54,714 nt of DNA, taken from contig NZ_FNVT01000039.1 of NCBI RefSeq assembly GCF_900108335.1, positions 1-54,714 on the forward strand, written 5' to 3'. A program made the position numbers and the translations under genes. Positions 1 through 7,536 of this stretch are shown here, piece after piece. Numbering within the stretch: position 1 is the stretch's first letter; each line of letters begins with the position of its first letter. The stretch comes from Nonomuraea solani (lineage in GTDB: Bacteria; Actinomycetota; Actinomycetes; Streptosporangiales; Streptosporangiaceae). The notes under the pieces were generated by a model that saw nothing but the letters and a program-made list of their open reading frames with translations, did not search any database and had not been told where the DNA came from.

Positions 1-7
1 CAGGCGT

Positions 8-75
8 AGTGCCCGTATTCGGTGGGTGGACGTCGTGCCGTGTGGTCGAGGTCGCTTCCGGTGAATACGGGCACT
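8..75. repeat. 13-bp perfect inverted repeat with 42-bp spacer
   Basis: AGTGCCCGTATTC at 8-20 is exactly complementary to GAATACGGGCACT at 63-75. The 42-bp spacer holds no gene. The repeat lies downstream of the stop of the first small secreted protein gene (minus strand, stop at 165). It could be a distant two-site operator, the remains of a mobile-element end, or a long-loop transcript structure. There is no T-run, so a simple intrinsic terminator is unlikely. Function unknown. Confidence 0.6.
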
Positions 76-164
76 GATGGGCGTGTCGGAGTTCATCGTG
101 TGGGGGGACTCCTGCGGCGTTGGTTAGTGCGCCGTGGGTTCAGCCCGTGTCTGCCTGGGGTCGC

Positions 165-476
165 TCACTTGCCCCAGCCGTGGTGGTTGTGGTTGCGGTT
201 GACGATGACGATGCGGATCCGGCCCACGCCGTGGTGACGGCGCCAGCCGCCCCAGCCGTGGTTGCGGCGCCAGCCGCCCCAGCCGCGGCCCCAGCCCCAG
301 CCGCAGCGGCGCCGGGCCTGGCAGCCCCATCCGGTCAGGACCGAGGTCTGCGTGCCGGCCTGCGTACCGCTCTGGACCGCGCTGGCCGAGGCGGTGGTCG
401 CACCCGCGGCCACCACACCCCCGCTCAACGCCGTGCCGATGGCCAGACCCGCGAGAACACTCTTGAACTTGGGCAT
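165..476 (-). CDS. Small secreted Gly/Trp/His/Arg-rich protein A
   Basis: A 103-residue protein with a Sec-type signal peptide: MPKFKS, a hydrophobic core around residues 8-26, and an Ala-rich cleavage region near ATTASASA. The mature part is short and extremely biased, with repeated GW and GWGGWRR blocks, two cysteines (GWGC and RRCGW) and a beta-prone tail IRIVIVNRNHNHH. The ATG is preceded by AGGGGGGAA on the minus strand, which fixes the start. The gene at 920-1249 encodes a clear paralogue with the same signal peptide, composition and tail. I recognise no named family. The His/Trp/Arg content could suit metal, polyanion or wall binding, but this is speculation. An abundant exported structural peptide is equally possible. 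Confidence 0.75.
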   Translation of the reverse strand: MPKFKSVLAGLAIGTALSGGVVAAGATTASASAVQSGTQAGTQTSVLTGWGCQARRRCGWGWGRGWGGWRRNHGWGGWRRHHGVGRIRIVIVNRNHNHHGWGK

Positions 477-919
477 TTGAGATTCCCCCCTAAAGGTTCG
501 ATTGCCCTGTTGCCCGCAGCCGCCACCGAAACCCTGCCAAGCGAAACGCGAGGACGGCGGACCCGGTAGCGGATGCCGCGGACACCCGGAAGAAAAACCG
601 GGATCCGCACTCCTGCATATAACCGGGCGAAACACCAACAAACCGGCATTGTCTTCTTTTGCCCGATAACAGAAGAAACCACAACCACCCCCCTCTCGCC
701 CCGGGCAACACGAAGAGGGCCCCCCGGCAGACGCCAGTGGAGCCCTCAATAAGAATTGCCGTGAAGACGAGGAGAAGGAATCTCAGGTCCGATCCGCACC
801 CCCGTACGGGCCGCTCCCAAGAATTCGAAATCCTCCGGTCGAAATCCACGCCTAAAGTATGGACGGCGTCCATCAATGGATGGCGATCCCTCTCCCCTCG
901 TCCTTAGAGCACGGTCATG
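477..919. other. Intergenic region upstream of small secreted protein A
   Basis: This 443-bp gap separates the two paralogous secreted-protein genes, both on the minus strand. It should contain the promoter of the 165-476 gene. It is less GC-rich than its surroundings around 600-690. Apart from the conserved leader motif at 485-507 I see no convincing gene, repeat or terminator. Confidence 0.5.
485..507 (-). promoter_or_regulatory. Conserved 5' leader motif of secreted protein A
   Basis: Read on the minus strand this is GGGCAATC, four variable bases, then CCTTTAGGGGGG, ending about nine bases before the ATG. The same string with small changes sits before the paralogue (1258-1279). The G-run is the ribosome binding site. 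The conserved part upstream of it suggests a shared leader element rather than a bare Shine-Dalgarno. Confidence 0.5.
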
Positions 920-1249
920 TCACCATTTCCCGTTGCTCGGGCCGTTGTCGTTGCGGTTGTGGTTGCGGATGACGATGCAGATCTTGCCGTGGCCGCCGCG
1001 GTGGCCGTTGCCCCAGCCGCGGTGGCCGTTGCCCCAGCCACCCCAGCCGCCCCAGCCGCGGTTGTGGTGACGGCCGCAGCGGTTCTTGCGGCGGTGGTGG
1101 TGGCCCCAACCCCAGTTGTCGCCCTCGACGAAGGACGTGCCAGTGGTGACCGGGGCGGCGACGGCGGGTGTGGTCCCCATCGCGACCACGGAGCCGGTCA
1201 TCGCCGTGCCGATGGCGAGTCCTGCCATAACACTCTTGAGCTTGGGCAT
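920..1249 (-). CDS. Small secreted Gly/Trp/His-rich protein B
   Basis: This 109-residue paralogue of the 165-476 product begins MPKLKSVMAGLAIGTAMTG, nearly identical to the other signal peptide. It continues through GHHHRRKNRCGRHH, repeated GWGG and GWGNGHRG units, and a tail ICIVIRNHNRND that aligns with IRIVIVNRNHNH. Two mature cysteines remain but at different places. The start has a G-rich ribosome binding site (AGGGGGAAA). Both genes are separate transcription candidates on the same strand with 443 bp between them. The pattern of constant ends and a variable repeat centre points to a duplicated structural or binding peptide. The family is not recognised. Confidence 0.75.
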   Translation of the reverse strand: MPKLKSVMAGLAIGTAMTGSVVAMGTTPAVAAPVTTGTSFVEGDNWGWGHHHRRKNRCGRHHNRGWGGWGGWGNGHRGWGNGHRGGHGKICIVIRNHNRNDNGPSNGKW

Positions 1250-1968
1250 TGTGTTTTCCCCCTAAAGGATGGATTGCCCCGTTCGAGACGTTTCCTGGTA
1301 CCTGAAACAGGTCTTGGACGGCTGCTGAAGAGTCATCCGGTTAATGTCATTTCCGGGGCGACGGGCGGGCAAACAGGAATCACCCTATTTTGCTATGCAT
1401 TAACAATCTTATTGCTTGGATTAAACATCTATCCCATGAAATGACACCATATGTCCGATTGGTCCGCAAACGGGAGGCGTCAGGGCGTGCGGGAACCCCC
1501 GGCCGTTGAATGGTGAAAGATTTCAGGCATGGCGAATGGTGCCCGCTTCAGGCGTGACGGCCCGGCTTTTCGCGTCACCATAATGGCGTCCGCCAGTATC
1601 GCCCGGCTGAATTTGAAATCGGGCATGGACGGCAATCGTCATTCTCCGAGGAGGGTGTCGATCCGCCCCGAAAAGGTGTCGCTCGCTGTTGTGCGTTCCC
1701 CGGCGAGGTCTCTGCCCGGCCCGCTCCACCAATACGGTGGGTGCCGGAAGCGTCGCTGACGGTGTCGCACTGGCAAAGATGCTTTCCGGCTGTGGCCGTC
1801 ATAAACGACATACGGCAGCTTTTGCCACTCTGTTGCCCTGCCATGAGGCTGCTTGGACATCTATGAAGCGAAATATCAAGAAATGTCCGATGTTGAGCCG
1901 CGTCCCAGCGGAGGGCGGCATCGCGGCGCCGCGCCCCTCCCTGAGGGTCCGTGCCGCGAAGGTTCCGT
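1250..1968. other. Intergenic region, AT-rich patch upstream of secreted protein B
   Basis: About 720 bp with no gene I can support. The leader motif of the 920-1249 gene occupies 1258-1279. From about 1370 to 1445 the sequence is strikingly AT-rich for this genome and probably contains that gene's promoter. The rest (1450-1968) shows short open frames on both strands without ribosome binding sites or recognisable products. Confidence 0.45.
1258..1279 (-). promoter_or_regulatory. Conserved 5' leader motif of secreted protein B
   Basis: Minus-strand reading GGGCAATC, a short variable stretch, then CCTTTAGGGGG, matching the element before the paralogue at 485-507. Spacing to the ATG at 1249 is again about nine bases. 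Confidence 0.5.
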
Positions 1969-2289
1969 CTAGCGCCGGCCGATCTTCTTCAGGTAGGCCG
2001 CAAAGGCGAACCCCCGCCGGCCCACCTCCGTCCCGTGGATCCTGCGCCACTTCCCGAGCTTCTTGCAGCTACCCCATGTGCGATCCCCCGGATACAGCTT
2101 GTCCACGATCCGCCCGCGCGGCGCGATCCGGACGTTCAGCCTCGTTATGACGTGCTGCACCTGATACCTGCAGCCCGGCCGTTCGAGAACGGTGACGGCG
2201 CCGGCCGGGCTCGCGCCGCCCAGCGCGACGAGTACGCCACTCGCGAGCGCCGCGGCCGCGAGGCTCGCGGTGATACGGATTGTGAGCAT
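1969..2289 (-). CDS. Secreted SH3-like domain protein
   Basis: A 106-residue exported protein: an N-terminal signal sequence (MLTIRITASLAAAALASG, ending around PAGA), then a compact domain with LNVRIAPRGRIVDKLYPGD and WRRIHG. This is the usual rhythm of bacterial SH3 domains (N-V-R, P-x-G, W near the end) that bind cell-wall peptides. I chose the ATG at 2289 because AAGGGGT lies seven bases before it. A TTG further upstream would bury that site. The domain has two cysteines (RPGCRY, WGSCKK) that could form a disulfide. It is divergent from the hydrolase gene at 2438. No enzyme domain is attached. Confidence 0.72.
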   Translation of the reverse strand: MLTIRITASLAAAALASGVLVALGGASPAGAVTVLERPGCRYQVQHVITRLNVRIAPRGRIVDKLYPGDRTWGSCKKLGKWRRIHGTEVGRRGFAFAAYLKKIGRR

Positions 2290-2437
2290 GCCATTACCCC
2301 TTGTCAATATTTGGGGTTGTAAACGCGCTGATGTCCTGATAGGTGGGGTAAAAACCGTTCTGTACGGAATCCAGACCCCCTCCGGGGGAGATGGTTATCG
2401 TTGAGAGGATGTTCAAGACCCAGGAGGTGGAACCCCC

Positions 2438-3334
2438 ATGGCGGCGCCGATCCCACACTGGCCGGGACGCATGATCGGCCCGGTGCACGTCCGATCCACC
2501 CCGGCGGGACGCGCCGAGCAGGCGGTGTTCGTGCACGGCCTGGCCGGCTCGGCCACCAACTGGACCGACCTGATGGACGAGCTCAAGGACACGGTCACCG
2601 GCCACGCCATCGACCTGCCCGGCGCCGGGTTCTCGCCCGAGCCCGCCGACGGCGACTACACGGTCGCGGCCCACGCGGAGGCCGTGATCGGCCTGCTCGA
2701 ACACACCGGGCCCGCGCACCTGTTCGGCAACTCGCTCGGCGGCGCGGTCGCCGTCAGGGTGGCCGCCGCGCGCCCCGACCTGGTCCGTACGCTCACGCTC
2801 ATCTCACCGGCGCTGCCCGACCTGCTCCCGCGCTACGGCCCCGTCCGCGTGGCCGCCGCCGCGGTGCCCATGCTGGGCGAGTGGGTGGCCGACCGGCTCC
2901 GCCTGGTCCCGGCCGAGCAGCGGGTCAACGCCTCCCATTCCATGGTCTGGGGCAACGCGAAGTCCGTGCATCCGATCCGCCTGCGCGACGCCGTCGAGGA
3001 GCTCCGCAGGCGCGACGACCTCCCCTACGCCGGCCAGGCCATGATCGCCTCGGCCCGCGGCATCGTGGCCGAATACTTCCGGCGCGGCGAGGACAACCTG
3101 TGGAACCAGGCCGCCAGGGTCCAGGCGCGCACCCTGATCATCCACGGCCGGCACGACCGTCTCGTCCGGCCGGCCATGGCGCGGAAGGCGTACCGGACCT
3201 TCCGGCAGGTGCGGCTCGTGCTGCTGCCGACGGCGGGTCACGTGGCGCAGATGGAGATGCCGCAGGTGGTGGCGGCCGAAGCACGCCGTCTGATCGGTGA
3301 GACTCGATTGGGGAATGCCCCACTGCCCAGCTAG
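2438..3334 (+). CDS. Alpha/beta hydrolase (LipV-like)
   Basis: A 298-residue soluble alpha/beta-fold hydrolase. The oxyanion-hole motif is FVHGLAGS (His33-Gly34), the nucleophile elbow GNSLGG gives Ser99, the likely acid is the Asp in HGRHDRLV, and the catalytic His is in TAGHVAQME near the C-terminus. Length and layout fit the esterase/lipase branch of the fold. The substrate cannot be read from sequence. AGGAGG stands seven bases before the ATG. moeZ begins 45 bp downstream on the same strand, so co-transcription is likely. In M. tuberculosis the equivalent neighbourhood holds lipV, which supports the assignment by position. Confidence 0.88.
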   Translation: MAAPIPHWPGRMIGPVHVRSTPAGRAEQAVFVHGLAGSATNWTDLMDELKDTVTGHAIDLPGAGFSPEPADGDYTVAAHAEAVIGLLEHTGPAHLFGNSLGGAVAVRVAAARPDLVRTLTLISPALPDLLPRYGPVRVAAAAVPMLGEWVADRLRLVPAEQRVNASHSMVWGNAKSVHPIRLRDAVEELRRRDDLPYAGQAMIASARGIVAEYFRRGEDNLWNQAARVQARTLIIHGRHDRLVRPAMARKAYRTFRQVRLVLLPTAGHVAQMEMPQVVAAEARRLIGETRLGNAPLPS

Positions 3335-3379
3335 GTTTCACAGTGGAGATAAGACCCCCTGCAAACGGGAGCGTAGAAA

Positions 3380-4561
3380 GTGTCGTTGCCACCGCTGGTC
3401 GAGCCGGCCGCAGAGCTGTCCGTCGACGAAGTGCGCCGCTACTCGCGCCACCTGATCATCCCCGACGTGGGGATGGCGGGACAGAAGCGGCTGAAGAACG
3501 CCAAGGTGCTGTGTGTGGGCGCCGGGGGCCTGGGCTCGCCCGCGCTGATGTACCTCGCGGCGGCGGGCGTCGGCACCCTCGGCGTCATCGACTTCGACGT
3601 GGTCGATGAGTCCAACCTGCAGCGCCAGATCATCCACGGCCAGTCCGACGTGGGCAGGCCGAAGGCGGAGAGCGCCGCCGCCACCGTGCGCGAGATCAAC
3701 CCGCTGGTCGAGGTCGTGATTCACAACGAGGCCCTGACCACCGAAAACGTCATGGAGATCTTCTCCGGCTACGACCTCATCGTCGACGGCACCGACAACT
3801 TCGCCACGCGCTACATGGTGAACGACGCCGCGGTGCTGCTCGGCAAGCCGTACGTCTGGGGCTCGATCTACCGTTTCGACGGCCAGGCGAGCGTGTTCTG
3901 GGCCGAGCACGGCCCCTGCTACCGCTGCCTCTACCCGGAGCCCCCGCCTCCCGGCATGGTGCCCTCGTGCGCCGAGGGCGGCGTGCTCGGCGTGCTGTGC
4001 GCGTCGATCGGCTCCATCCAGGTCAACGAGGCCATCAAGCTGCTGACCGGCATCGGCGACCCGCTGGTCGGGCGGCTGATGATCTATGACGCCCTGGAGA
4101 TGAAGTACCGCGACGTCAAGGTCCGCAAGGACCCCGAGTGCGTGCTGTGCGGCAAGAACCCGACGGTCACCGAGCTGCTCGAAGACTACGAGGCGTTCTG
4201 CGGCGCGATCTCCGACGAGGCCGCGCAGGCCGCCAGCGGCTCCACGATCACCGCGCTGGAGCTCAAGGCCATGCAGGACAACGGCGAGAACATCTTCCTC
4301 GTCGACGTCCGCGAGGTCAACGAGTACGAGATCGTCTCCATCCCCGGCGCCACGCTGATCCCCAAGGGCGAGTTCCTCAACGGCTCGGCCCTGGAGAAGC
4401 TGCCGCAGGACAAGAAGATCGTGCTCCACTGCAAGTCGGGTGCCCGCTCCGCCGAGGCCCTCGCGGTCGTCAAGGCGGCCGGCTTCGCCGACGCCGTCCA
4501 TGTCGGCGGTGGCGTGCTGAGCTGGGTCAAGACGGTCGACCCGAGCCTGCCCAGCTACTAG
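3380..4561 (+). CDS. moeZ: MoeZ: adenylyltransferase/sulfurtransferase
   Basis: A 393-residue two-domain enzyme. Residues 15-260 form an E1-like ThiF/MoeB domain with the nucleotide loop GAGGLGS (47-52) and two zinc-binding CxxC pairs (CYRC and CVLC). Residues 290-393 form a rhodanese domain whose active loop is HCKSGARS (Cys351). Such proteins adenylate the C-terminal Gly-Gly of small sulfur carriers such as MoaD, ThiS or CysO, then transfer sulfur from the rhodanese cysteine persulfide. They serve molybdopterin, thiamine, cysteine and some natural-product pathways. A GTG start follows GGGAG. moaE lies 40 kb away in the same window, not in the same operon. Confidence 0.95.
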   Translation: MSLPPLVEPAAELSVDEVRRYSRHLIIPDVGMAGQKRLKNAKVLCVGAGGLGSPALMYLAAAGVGTLGVIDFDVVDESNLQRQIIHGQSDVGRPKAESAAATVREINPLVEVVIHNEALTTENVMEIFSGYDLIVDGTDNFATRYMVNDAAVLLGKPYVWGSIYRFDGQASVFWAEHGPCYRCLYPEPPPPGMVPSCAEGGVLGVLCASIGSIQVNEAIKLLTGIGDPLVGRLMIYDALEMKYRDVKVRKDPECVLCGKNPTVTELLEDYEAFCGAISDEAAQAASGSTITALELKAMQDNGENIFLVDVREVNEYEIVSIPGATLIPKGEFLNGSALEKLPQDKKIVLHCKSGARSAEALAVVKAAGFADAVHVGGGVLSWVKTVDPSLPSY

Positions 4562-4598
4562 GGGTTTCTGGGGGCCTTGGCTGGTTAAGGTCGATGGC

Positions 4599-5342
4599 GT
4601 GAACTCTGCCCGCCCCTGGCCCACCCTCGTGGTGGCCTCCGCGCTGACGCTGGTCTGCGCGGTGGCCGCCGGAGTGGCGGGCAGCGCGGCGGGTACGGAG
4701 CTCACCCGTGGGCCGAGCACGGCCGAGTTGCACGAGGCCGCAAGGCGTGAGGTCGCCGACCGCTGGCGCACCTGGCCCACGGGCCGTATCTTCCCCGCCA
4801 CATTGCCCTACTCCGCCGAGCAGGGCGGCCAGGAACGCGCCAGCCGGATCGGCATCTCGCCGCAGACCGCGTGCGGCGACTCGGTGGACGCCAAGGCGGT
4901 CAGGGCCCTGAGCGGGGCGGGCTGCAAGGGCGTGCTGCGGGCCACCTACATCGACGCGCTGCGCGGCGTGCTGGTCACCATCGGCGTGGTGGCGCTCCGC
5001 GACGAGCTGGGCGCCGTCCGAGCCAAGTCCGCCTTCGTCCGGATGGGCGCCGACGTCGGGGTCGACGACGGCAAGCCCGCGCCGGGGCTGCGGCCGCTGG
5101 CCTTCCGCGACACCGTGTCCGACCGGTTCGGCCCGGCCGTCCGTCAGTCGGGATCTGTCCGGCAGGCGGGCCCCTACCTGGTGCTGACCACGGCCGGGCA
5201 GGTGGACGGCCGGCCCGCCGACGCGGCGGCCGAGCCACGACCGGCCATCTTCGCCTTCGCCGGTGAGATCTCCGAGCACGTGTTGACCGGCCTGAGCACG
5301 CCCAAGATGCCCGACTGCGCGTCCCCGGAGTGGCAGTGCTGA
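4599..5342 (+). CDS. Exported partner protein of subtilase, copy 1
   Basis: A 247-residue protein with an N-terminal membrane segment (residues 8-33) and an extracytoplasmic domain. Four cysteines (TACGD, GAGCKG, PDCAS and the final residue) match four in the 6634-7536 product. The two also share WRTWPTGRIFP versus WQAWPATGVFP and the block LRATYID. Each copy is followed, with an overlap, by a subtilase gene, so this is probably its chaperone, anchor, inhibitor or substrate. The start is GTG at 4599, since an ATG five bases earlier is out of frame. The last codon is Cys because the stop is embedded in GTGCTGA. No characterised family is recognised. Confidence 0.78.
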   Translation: MNSARPWPTLVVASALTLVCAVAAGVAGSAAGTELTRGPSTAELHEAARREVADRWRTWPTGRIFPATLPYSAEQGGQERASRIGISPQTACGDSVDAKAVRALSGAGCKGVLRATYIDALRGVLVTIGVVALRDELGAVRAKSAFVRMGADVGVDDGKPAPGLRPLAFRDTVSDRFGPAVRQSGSVRQAGPYLVLTTAGQVDGRPADAAAEPRPAIFAFAGEISEHVLTGLSTPKMPDCASPEWQC

Positions 5343-6577
5343 CCCGGCGGGCCGCCATTACGGTTCTGACTCGGCGGGCCGCCGTCACGGCCGTGGTCGC
5401 CGTGACGCTGCTGGCGGGGGCGGGGCCCGCGCGGGCGGACGACGTACGCGGGGGGCAGCAGGCGGTGATCAAGACGCTGGAGCTGACCCAGGCGTGGCGC
5501 GCGAGCAAGGGCGCCGGGGTGCTGGTGGCCGTGCTCGACTCGGGCGTCGATCCGCGCCATCGGGATCTCGCCGGGTCCGTACGCGTCGGCAAGGATTTCA
5601 CCGAGGGCGCAAATCCGCCGGGTACGGCTCCCAGCAGGCTGCACGGCACGTACATGGCCTCGTTGATCGCCGGCCACGGTCACGGGCTGAACGGAAAGCA
5701 AGGGATCATCGGCGTCGCGCCCGAAGCGGACGTACTGTCTGTAAGGGTCATCCTCGAGGACGAGGAGCCGGGTTTCCGCGAGTTCAACTCGGCCGAGCGC
5801 TTCGAGCACGTGGTGGCCCGCGGCATCCGATACGCGGTGGACGAGGGGGCGGACGTGATCAACATGTCGATCTCCAAAGAGCTGGCGACCAGGGAGGAGC
5901 GCGCGGCCATCCGCTACGCGATCTCCAAGGGCGTCGTGCTCGTCGCCGCCGCGGGCAACGAGGGCGACAGGAAGATCGACGCCGACTTCGCCCCCTACTC
6001 CTATCCGGCCGCCTTCCCCGGGGTCGTCTCGGTCGGGGCCACCGACCGGCGGCTGAAGCGGGCCGCGTTCTCCAACTGGAACTCTTCTGTGCTGGTGGCC
6101 GCCCCCGGCGTCGACATCATGGGCGCGGGCCCCGGCGACGAATACTGGGTCGGCAGGGGCACCTCGCAGGCGACCGCGCTGGTGTCGGGAGTCGCAGCCC
6201 TCATTAAGGCAAAATTTCCGGACATGTCGCCGCCGCTCGTGGCACGCGCCCTCGCCGACAGCGCCACCGACCGGCCCCCGGGCGGCTACGACACCGGCAC
6301 CGGCTTCGGCGTCGTCAACGCCGCCAGGGCCCTGTCGGAGGCCGGCGAACTGGCCCACCACACCGAGACCGCGAGAGTCGGCCGGGTCCAGGATCCCGCC
6401 GAACCGGTCGCGGGGGGCAAAGGAGGCCCGGTCAAGGTCATCACCAGGGACGAGCAGCGCGTCACGGCGTACACGGCGATCGCCGCGGCGGCCGCCGCCG
6501 GCGCGCTCGCGTCTTTGAGCGTCATATTCATCCTGGTCAGACGCGTACGCCGGGCACACAGCTCACAAGACGCATGA
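5336..6577 (+). CDS. Mycosin-like S8 subtilisin protease, copy 1
   Basis: A 413-residue membrane-anchored serine protease. After a signal sequence (residues 15-34) comes an S8 domain with Asp68 (AVLDSGVD), His103 (LHGTYMAS), oxyanion Asn in AAGNEGD and Ser277 (GTSQATALVSG). A C-terminal transmembrane helix (about 379-401) ends in a basic RRVRR tail, the mycosin layout. GTG at 5336 is preferred over 5330 because the GTGCTGACC junction is repeated exactly at the second copy. No ESX/type VII secretion genes are nearby, so assignment to an ESX system is not supported. It overlaps the partner gene by seven bases, implying translational coupling. Confidence 0.9.
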   Translation: MLTRRAAITVLTRRAAVTAVVAVTLLAGAGPARADDVRGGQQAVIKTLELTQAWRASKGAGVLVAVLDSGVDPRHRDLAGSVRVGKDFTEGANPPGTAPSRLHGTYMASLIAGHGHGLNGKQGIIGVAPEADVLSVRVILEDEEPGFREFNSAERFEHVVARGIRYAVDEGADVINMSISKELATREERAAIRYAISKGVVLVAAAGNEGDRKIDADFAPYSYPAAFPGVVSVGATDRRLKRAAFSNWNSSVLVAAPGVDIMGAGPGDEYWVGRGTSQATALVSGVAALIKAKFPDMSPPLVARALADSATDRPPGGYDTGTGFGVVNAARALSEAGELAHHTETARVGRVQDPAEPVAGGKGGPVKVITRDEQRVTAYTAIAAAAAAGALASLSVIFILVRRVRRAHSSQDA

Positions 6578-6633
6578 TCCGCCCATCAAGGGGGACGAAA
6601 TAGACACATGTCGAATGCGGGAACGAGGCGGTG

Positions 6634-7536
6634 GTGAAGGCACGTAGGTCGACCTCAGGGCTACCGCGCGCCGGGGGAGAAGCCACGCCGGGGGGGAGAA
6701 ACCCGCTTGGTACCGCGACCGGCCGCCGCTCACGCGTGCGCTCGTGGCCGGCGGCGGACTCCCGCAGGCGAGCGGCCGCCAAAGAGCGCGCCGAACTGGT
6801 CAGCCTGCGCCAGGGGGTGCGCTACCGGCGCATGTTCGTGGCGCTGCTCGGCGTCATCGTGGCCGTGTCGGCGGTCGTCGTGCTGCTCGGCACGATCGGC
6901 CTGCTGGCCGAGACCCGGTCGCGCCCGTTGACGTCCTCTGAGCAGAACCAGTACAAGCAGGAGGAGATCGCCCGGCGCTGGCAGGCGTGGCCCGCCACCG
7001 GCGTCTTCCCCGACGAGGTCAAGTATCTCGGGCTCGACCGCGCCCAGCAGTACGCCAAGCGCGTCGGCATCGCCCCCGAGACCGAGTGCGCCAAGGGCGT
7101 GGACGCCTCCGTGGCCGGGGTGCTGCAGAGCCATGGCTGCCTCACCATGCTGCGGGCCACGTACATCGACCAGACGGCCTCGTTCGTGTTCACGGTCGGC
7201 GTGGCGGTGCTGAAGGACGAGGACTCCCGGGTCTCGGCCACCGAGGAGCTCACCCAGGACGACCGCGTCGGCGTGCTGCCCGTCGCCTTCCCCGGCACCG
7301 TCACCGAGCGCTTCGGCCCCGACCAGCGCCAGCGCACCGCGTGGGTGGGCGCGGGACCCTATGTCGTGTTCTCCACGGGCGGCTACGCCGACGGGCGCAC
7401 CAGGGCCGCGATCCCGCCCGAGGAGATCCTGCACAGCGAGCTCTGGCCGGCCGCAAAGTCCATCGGCAACCAGATCGCCTACTTCCTGGCGGACCCGCCC
7501 AAGGTGCCGCCCTGCACTCAGGGGAACGTGTGCTGA
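6634..7536 (+). CDS. Exported partner protein of subtilase, copy 2
   Basis: A 300-residue paralogue of the 4599-5342 product. It has a longer basic cytoplasmic N-terminus (about 65 residues, many Arg and Gly), one transmembrane helix (about 67-90, MFVALLGVIVAVSAVV), then the conserved extracytoplasmic domain with four cysteines (TECAK, SHGCLT, PPCTQ and the last residue). AGG five bases upstream favours GTG 6634 over GTG 6631. Its stop is inside GTGCTGA, the start of the second protease gene. The pair arrangement is the same as in copy 1, so both modules come from duplication of a two-gene unit. Confidence 0.78.
   Translation: MKARRSTSGLPRAGGEATPGGRNPLGTATGRRSRVRSWPAADSRRRAAAKERAELVSLRQGVRYRRMFVALLGVIVAVSAVVVLLGTIGLLAETRSRPLTSSEQNQYKQEEIARRWQAWPATGVFPDEVKYLGLDRAQQYAKRVGIAPETECAKGVDASVAGVLQSHGCLTMLRATYIDQTASFVFTVGVAVLKDEDSRVSATEELTQDDRVGVLPVAFPGTVTERFGPDQRQRTAWVGAGPYVVFSTGGYADGRTRAAIPPEEILHSELWPAAKSIGNQIAYFLADPPKVPPCTQGNVC

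Noticed and set aside
3338..4801. Long minus-strand open frame (487 codons) across moeZ
   Set aside because: It is antisense to a fully motif-supported moeZ, reads as repetitive Val/Arg/Asp/His text, has no ribosome site and arises from GC bias in third positions.
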